NCBI GenBank assembly: GCA_009760855.2
Contig: WPIO01000074.1
Span: 893,001 to 957,000 of the forward strand
Source: Cristatella mucedo
Taxonomy: Eukaryota; Bryozoa; Phylactolaemata; Cristatellidae
DNA: 64,000 nucleotides
Reading direction: 5' to 3'
The translations under genes and the position numbers were made by a program. This document shows positions 61,401 through 64,000 of this stretch, one piece after another; position 1 is the stretch's first letter, and every line of letters starts with the position of its first letter. A model generated the notes under the pieces. The model saw nothing but the letters and a program-made list of their open reading frames with translations, did no database searches and was not told where the DNA came from.

Positions 61401-62014
61401 CCAGCAGCAGGCGAAGTAACTGCTATGCTGTTCGTGCCTGTCATGGTATGGTGCTTCACCGATGGAATTATTGAGGCTCAGATAACCGGTAAGCAAAAAT
61501 TAATAGTTTTGAGGGAACCATGCATGTGATTAAATGAGCGAAGTTGTTTTAGTACGGGTAGTACAAGCTAGGATCAACAATTTTTGGCGCTAGGAAAATT
61601 GGTTAAACAAGCGTTGCCTAAGCCTTGCTACGGTTGCCCCTGCTGAGTAGCAAGCAGCAATTTAAATAAATGCTGCTGCACGTGCCAGCTGACCTTGACA
61701 ACCGGTGACACGGATAACTGGCGACAAATGATGCGTTCGTTCTATCACCATGTGCATTCATCCAAGTGTGCTTAAATGGACAGTTAACTTTAATTTCAGC
61801 ATTGCAAGGAATCTTGTTTGAAGACCGGTATCCATCTTCGACTGCTGTCTATGTTTTCATCCACGGCGGCAGTGTTGGCATGGGTGCCTTGGCGGCTGCT
61901 TTTCAATGGATGACACTGGAGGCAAGGACCTACGTGGTGATTGGCATGCATGTCACGGCACTCGCAGCCTACCTACTCTTGGAAGGCCTCGTCAGAAAAG
62001 GCATACTAAAGTGA
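55431..62014 (+). CDS. UNC93-like major facilitator family protein, five exons
   Basis: UNC93 proteins are polytopic membrane proteins of the major facilitator superfamily. UNC-93 in worms regulates a potassium channel and mammalian UNC93B1 traffics Toll-like receptors. Exons are 55431-55467, 57538-59243, 60445-60580, 61354-61488 and 61800-62014; phases agree and give 742 residues. Family features seen are YSLRNLQGSL after the first helix, LIGPKRTIV, a helix-rich segment with GVGVIWAVQGLYL, YLGRPTVMV, MLLWTP and ALQGILF. About 280 residues precede the first helix, far longer than in UNC93A (about 457 residues in total). The large loop before KYVLVSVM carries the sequons NYT, NTS and NIT, so it is probably lumenal or extracellular. 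Which paralogue it is (UNC93A- or B1-like) cannot be decided here. Confidence 0.9.
55728..55815 (-). mobile_element. SINE-B copy lacking the head, minus strand
   Basis: The 3' hairpin and body are present up to GGCTCGAGC, where the match stops. Located in UNC93-like intron 1. Confidence 0.75.
56223..56358 (-). mobile_element. SINE-B copy in UNC93-like intron, minus strand
   Basis: Complete copy, close to those at 40957 and 49240. Confidence 0.88.
56898..57026 (+). mobile_element. SINE-B copy in UNC93-like intron, plus strand
   Basis: Diverged copy (GAACTGGCTTGATCCAGTGG, GGGCTCAAGCCC) with the 3' hairpin region mostly kept. It lies inverted relative to the copy at 56223, 540 bp away. Confidence 0.82.
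57538..59243 (+). CDS. UNC93-like exon 2: N-terminal extension and first helices
   Basis: The exon runs from the acceptor CGTCAG at 57537 to the donor GTATGT at 59244 (phase 0). Residues 14 to about 280 are Ser/Ala/Asp/Gly-rich and probably cytosolic. The first helix, near SAVLMGLIFFFAYVPF, begins at about residue 283. Several further helices follow, then a glycosylated-looking loop, then VLVSVMAAVAGVGVLL and the final LLLVPTFVYFGFSGSLMFG. The frame from 57897 on is certain. The part between 57538 and 57947 lacks an ATG and is less certain. Confidence 0.9.
59244..60444 (+). other. UNC93-like intron 2
   Basis: 1.2 kb with GTATGT and TTTGCAG boundaries. No repeat or gene recognised. Confidence 0.9.
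60445..60580 (+). CDS. UNC93-like exon 3
   Basis: The acceptor TTTGCAG ends at 60444 and the donor GTAAGT starts at 60581 (phase 1). It encodes AFITCSSDASKVGLVFLV, a helix GASLGVIGSFVGG and ITHYLGRPTVMVS. The YLGR motif matches the YTGR of vertebrate UNC93. Confidence 0.92.
60581..61353 (+). other. UNC93-like intron 3
   Basis: 773 bp. Its second half is by chance open in the frame of exon 4. Confidence 0.9.
61354..61488 (+). CDS. UNC93-like exon 4
   Basis: The acceptor CTTGCAG ends at 61353; the donor GTAAGC starts at 61489 (phase 1). It encodes CVLASGAYIVMLLWTP and TAMLFVPVMVWCFTDGIIEAQ, a helix pair matching the family's ALLLWAP and GVADAVWQTQ regions. The frame also stays open upstream into the intron by chance. 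Confidence 0.92.
61489..61799 (+). other. UNC93-like intron 4
   Basis: 311 bp, nothing else seen. Confidence 0.9.
61800..62014 (+). CDS. UNC93-like exon 5, C-terminus
   Basis: The acceptor ATTTCAG ends at 61799 and the stop TGA is at 62012-62014. It encodes ALQGILFEDRYPSS (compare ALYGVLFEKS in UNC93A), two closing helices and the tail VRKGILK. Confidence 0.93.
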
Positions 62015-62249
62015 AGCTCGTCAGCAAGTCGATGAGGGCAGCATCGGTGGCAGACAGTGACACGCCTTTGACATCTTGATAAAATTCCACTGATGAAGCC
62101 TCGCTTCTGCTGTTGTTATTGAGCAGGTCATTGAAGCTTCTCAATCATAATGCAATAGAGTCGAGCATTATGCTGGCCGTCCTGAGCCAAGAATTACAGC
62201 TCCGACTGGTACTGTAGACCGCAAGCTCAGTACAGCTTAACTGACTGTG

Positions 62250-62295
62250 ACTGACCAGCTCACGAGAAGCTGAGTCGCAGTTACACATGGTCATA
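62250..62295 (+). repeat. 46-bp inverted repeat, left arm
   Basis: Begins ACTGACCAGCTCACGAG. The exact reverse complement occupies the last 46 bases of the window. It lies 236 bp after the UNC93-like stop. Confidence 0.93.
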
Positions 62296-62633
62296 GCCAA
62301 CCTGCGACCACATCGGTATGAATGTCGCATTCCTACTGTCTATTTACTGCTTGCCGCCCGCGTGTGGCTTTTGGAGGAGTAGAGTTGGCTATTGTGATGT
62401 GGCATGCATCTTTCTTCTTGCCAAGTCCTAATTGTGTTTGTAGTAGCTACACAACGGCATAGGCTTCAAATGTGAGCGACATCGTTTGCGGCCAGCATCC
62501 TACCTGATCAAGCTCCAAGACAGGCCTGGTAAGGCCTGTTTGTGCAGTGGTGGATGTACAAGCCGTGCTTGGTTTATTAGCTACATAGCAATGACGGCCG
62601 AACGCTTGACCGTCGAAACCAACGTACAGATTA

Positions 62634-62639
62634 AATAAA
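62634..62639 (+). promoter_or_regulatory. candidate polyadenylation signal of the UNC93-like gene
   Basis: AATAAA 620 bp after the stop codon, the first one seen downstream. Confidence 0.4.
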
Positions 62640-62640
62640 A

Positions 62641-63445
62641 CACCCATTGTTTGCACTGCATAGTTTGGGTAATCAATACATATTTCGAAGCATTGAGGTC
62701 AGGTGGCCACAGCACAGAATGCAGCACATCACGGAACAGTCAGTCGAGAGAGGACAGCAATGGAGGCCAAACGTTGGGCTGTGCTTTCGTGGAAGAAGCA
62801 CGTGATCCCTCTTGTGACTATCCCATCCAGATAGCATGTTTTTTATGGGCAGCTGGGCTCATGCCTGCGTGGGGAGACTCTAGGAATATGGTCTACTCCT
62901 ACAAAGTATGTATGGCTCTGAGATGTGCTAAAAAAGTTTCATCGCTTAAAAAATTGATACAAGCTGTGCAAAGACCCTGCTCAGGGTACGAGACCGATAG
63001 CAACCTGTAGCTAGAGTGCGAAGCACGTCTGAACTGTCACAGTTAATTGGAGTACATTTTAGTTTTTCTCTTTCTGTAAGCGGTGGTGATAGCCATCAAG
63101 GCTCTTCTGCCATTATACAAATGACTTCAAAAATAGTTTCAGTTTAATTTTAACTATGCGAGCTTTCCTAAATTGAAGAATAGACAAGTAAAGGCTTATG
63201 CCAGAACACATTGTAGCGACTCATGAACTGCAACCTGTACTACCGTGTGTTACCCAAGCAGGTCGGAGCGGGGCTAGTTCTTAAAGCCACGAGAGCGAAA
63301 TATGGTAAACGCAGCACCATAAAGCATGGCGAGCAGGATGCAAAATCGGCTACCGTTCAGCTATCTCATGCACAGCAGCACCAATGGCAACGTCGCATAC
63401 AATCCAAGCCGGTCGTTCCCGAGTGGCTGGTACGTTGCATACGGT
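62641..63445. other. unassigned sequence
   Basis: Contains one SINE-A fragment. A 119-codon frame at 62651 has no initiating ATG and no recognised motif. Confidence 0.4.
63078..63140 (+). mobile_element. SINE-A 3' fragment
   Basis: Starts at AAGCGGTGGTGATAGCC and keeps the end of the body without a tail. Confidence 0.65.
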
Positions 63446-63652
63446 GAGTCGTGAAGGCACACTATGTAAGGCGGTTGCTTTCACGATCTCGGTCCCGAGG
63501 TCGTGGGTTCGATTCCTGCGGTGGGCGATCCGTTAATCGCCACTGCAAGCGGTGGTGATAGTCGTAAAGACTCTTCTGTCGCTATACAAAAAGAGGCTGT
63601 TTAATCAGCTAGGATTTATTTGTTTATTTATTTATTTATTTATTTATTTATA
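63446..63652 (+). mobile_element. SINE-A copy with long TATT tail
   Basis: One of the best-preserved copies: A box region, exact B box, both stems, and about 40 bp of TATT/TTTA repeats at the 3' end. Confidence 0.88.
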
Positions 63653-63954
63653 TAGGCCTGCAGCTCTTCGTCATCCGCGAAGCGGCTGATCGTCTTGTCA
63701 CTTGTTTCGAGCAATTGTAGAAAGCTTGTGAGCAGAATGCTAAGCACTCCAAACCATTGCTTGATTTGGCAGCGTTTGTTGAAGGGAACGTGTGCCCTAG
63801 TTGGAGGTATGGCTACATTTTGCAGTGAGTGCCTCTATAGCCTCACGAAATTCCGTCCGTGAGTGCTGCATAACCAACAAAAATCAACCTTTAAGTTCCT
63901 TAGTAATAGCCACCTTCAGTAATAGCCACGTGACTATAATAGCAGCCACGTGAT

Positions 63955-64000
63955 TATGACCATGTGTAACTGCGACTCAGCTTCTCGTGAGCTGGTCAGT
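63955..64000 (-). repeat. 46-bp inverted repeat, right arm, cut by the window edge
   Basis: Perfect reverse complement of 62250-62295. The match reaches the last base, so the true arm may be longer. Confidence 0.93.

Larger units (their letters stand above)
62015..62640 (+). other. probable 3' untranslated region of the UNC93-like gene
   Basis: Extends to the AATAAA at 62634 and contains the left arm of the 46-bp inverted repeat. Confidence 0.45.

Noticed and set aside
63446-63540. tRNA gene suggested by the exact B box
   Set aside because: The sequence lacks a closing acceptor stem and an anticodon loop; it belongs to the multi-copy SINE-A family.

Overview
The window is eukaryotic and almost certainly from an invertebrate animal. 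Two multi-exon protein genes with GT-AG introns can be read on the + strand. They are a macoilin (MACO1/TMEM57) gene, a family known from animals, and an UNC93-like major facilitator gene. The rest is intronic or intergenic DNA carrying non-LTR retrotransposons, tRNA-derived SINEs, a hAT transposon, two tRNA-Ser genes and very long microsatellites. The species cannot be named from sequence alone.

Region 1-13782 holds no gene I can prove. It is GC-rich at the start, then consists of GA/CT microsatellites, fragments of two LINE families (here LINE-A and LINE-B), one SINE and small tandem repeats. The N-terminal exon of macoilin (about 25-30 residues) should lie here or before the window, but I did not find it. 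Region 13783-37630 carries ten macoilin exons whose phases all agree. They give 764 codons: transmembrane segments in exons a-d, a low-complexity linker in exon e and a coiled-coil tail in exons f-j. The introns contain pure CTG tracts (34 and 45 units), kilobase-scale CT/GA tracts and many 10-13 bp G runs. A polyadenylation signal lies at 38042.

Region 38050-54080 is a mobile-element graveyard. It holds a 5'-truncated LINE-A with endonuclease and reverse transcriptase remains (41097-43960). A second LINE-A on the minus strand (45640-49770) is interrupted by two SINEs, a 2.2-kb hAT element with 8-bp target duplications and a GA tract that seems to have grown from the element's own sequence. 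Two identical tRNA-Ser(GCT) genes face each other at 45361 and 52076. A CpG- and GGC-rich unassigned stretch lies at 52669-53990, followed by a 228-bp AT palindrome at 54211-54438.

Region 55431-62014 is the UNC93-like gene: a 12-codon first exon, a large exon with a long cytosolic N-terminal extension and most of the membrane helices, and three short exons (742 residues). The 3' flank contains a 46-bp arm that recurs inverted at the very end of the window.

The two host genes are neighbours with no evident functional link. The elements, however, appear to interact: SINE-B carries a 3' tail and hairpin like that of LINE-A, as expected if LINE-A enzymes copied it.
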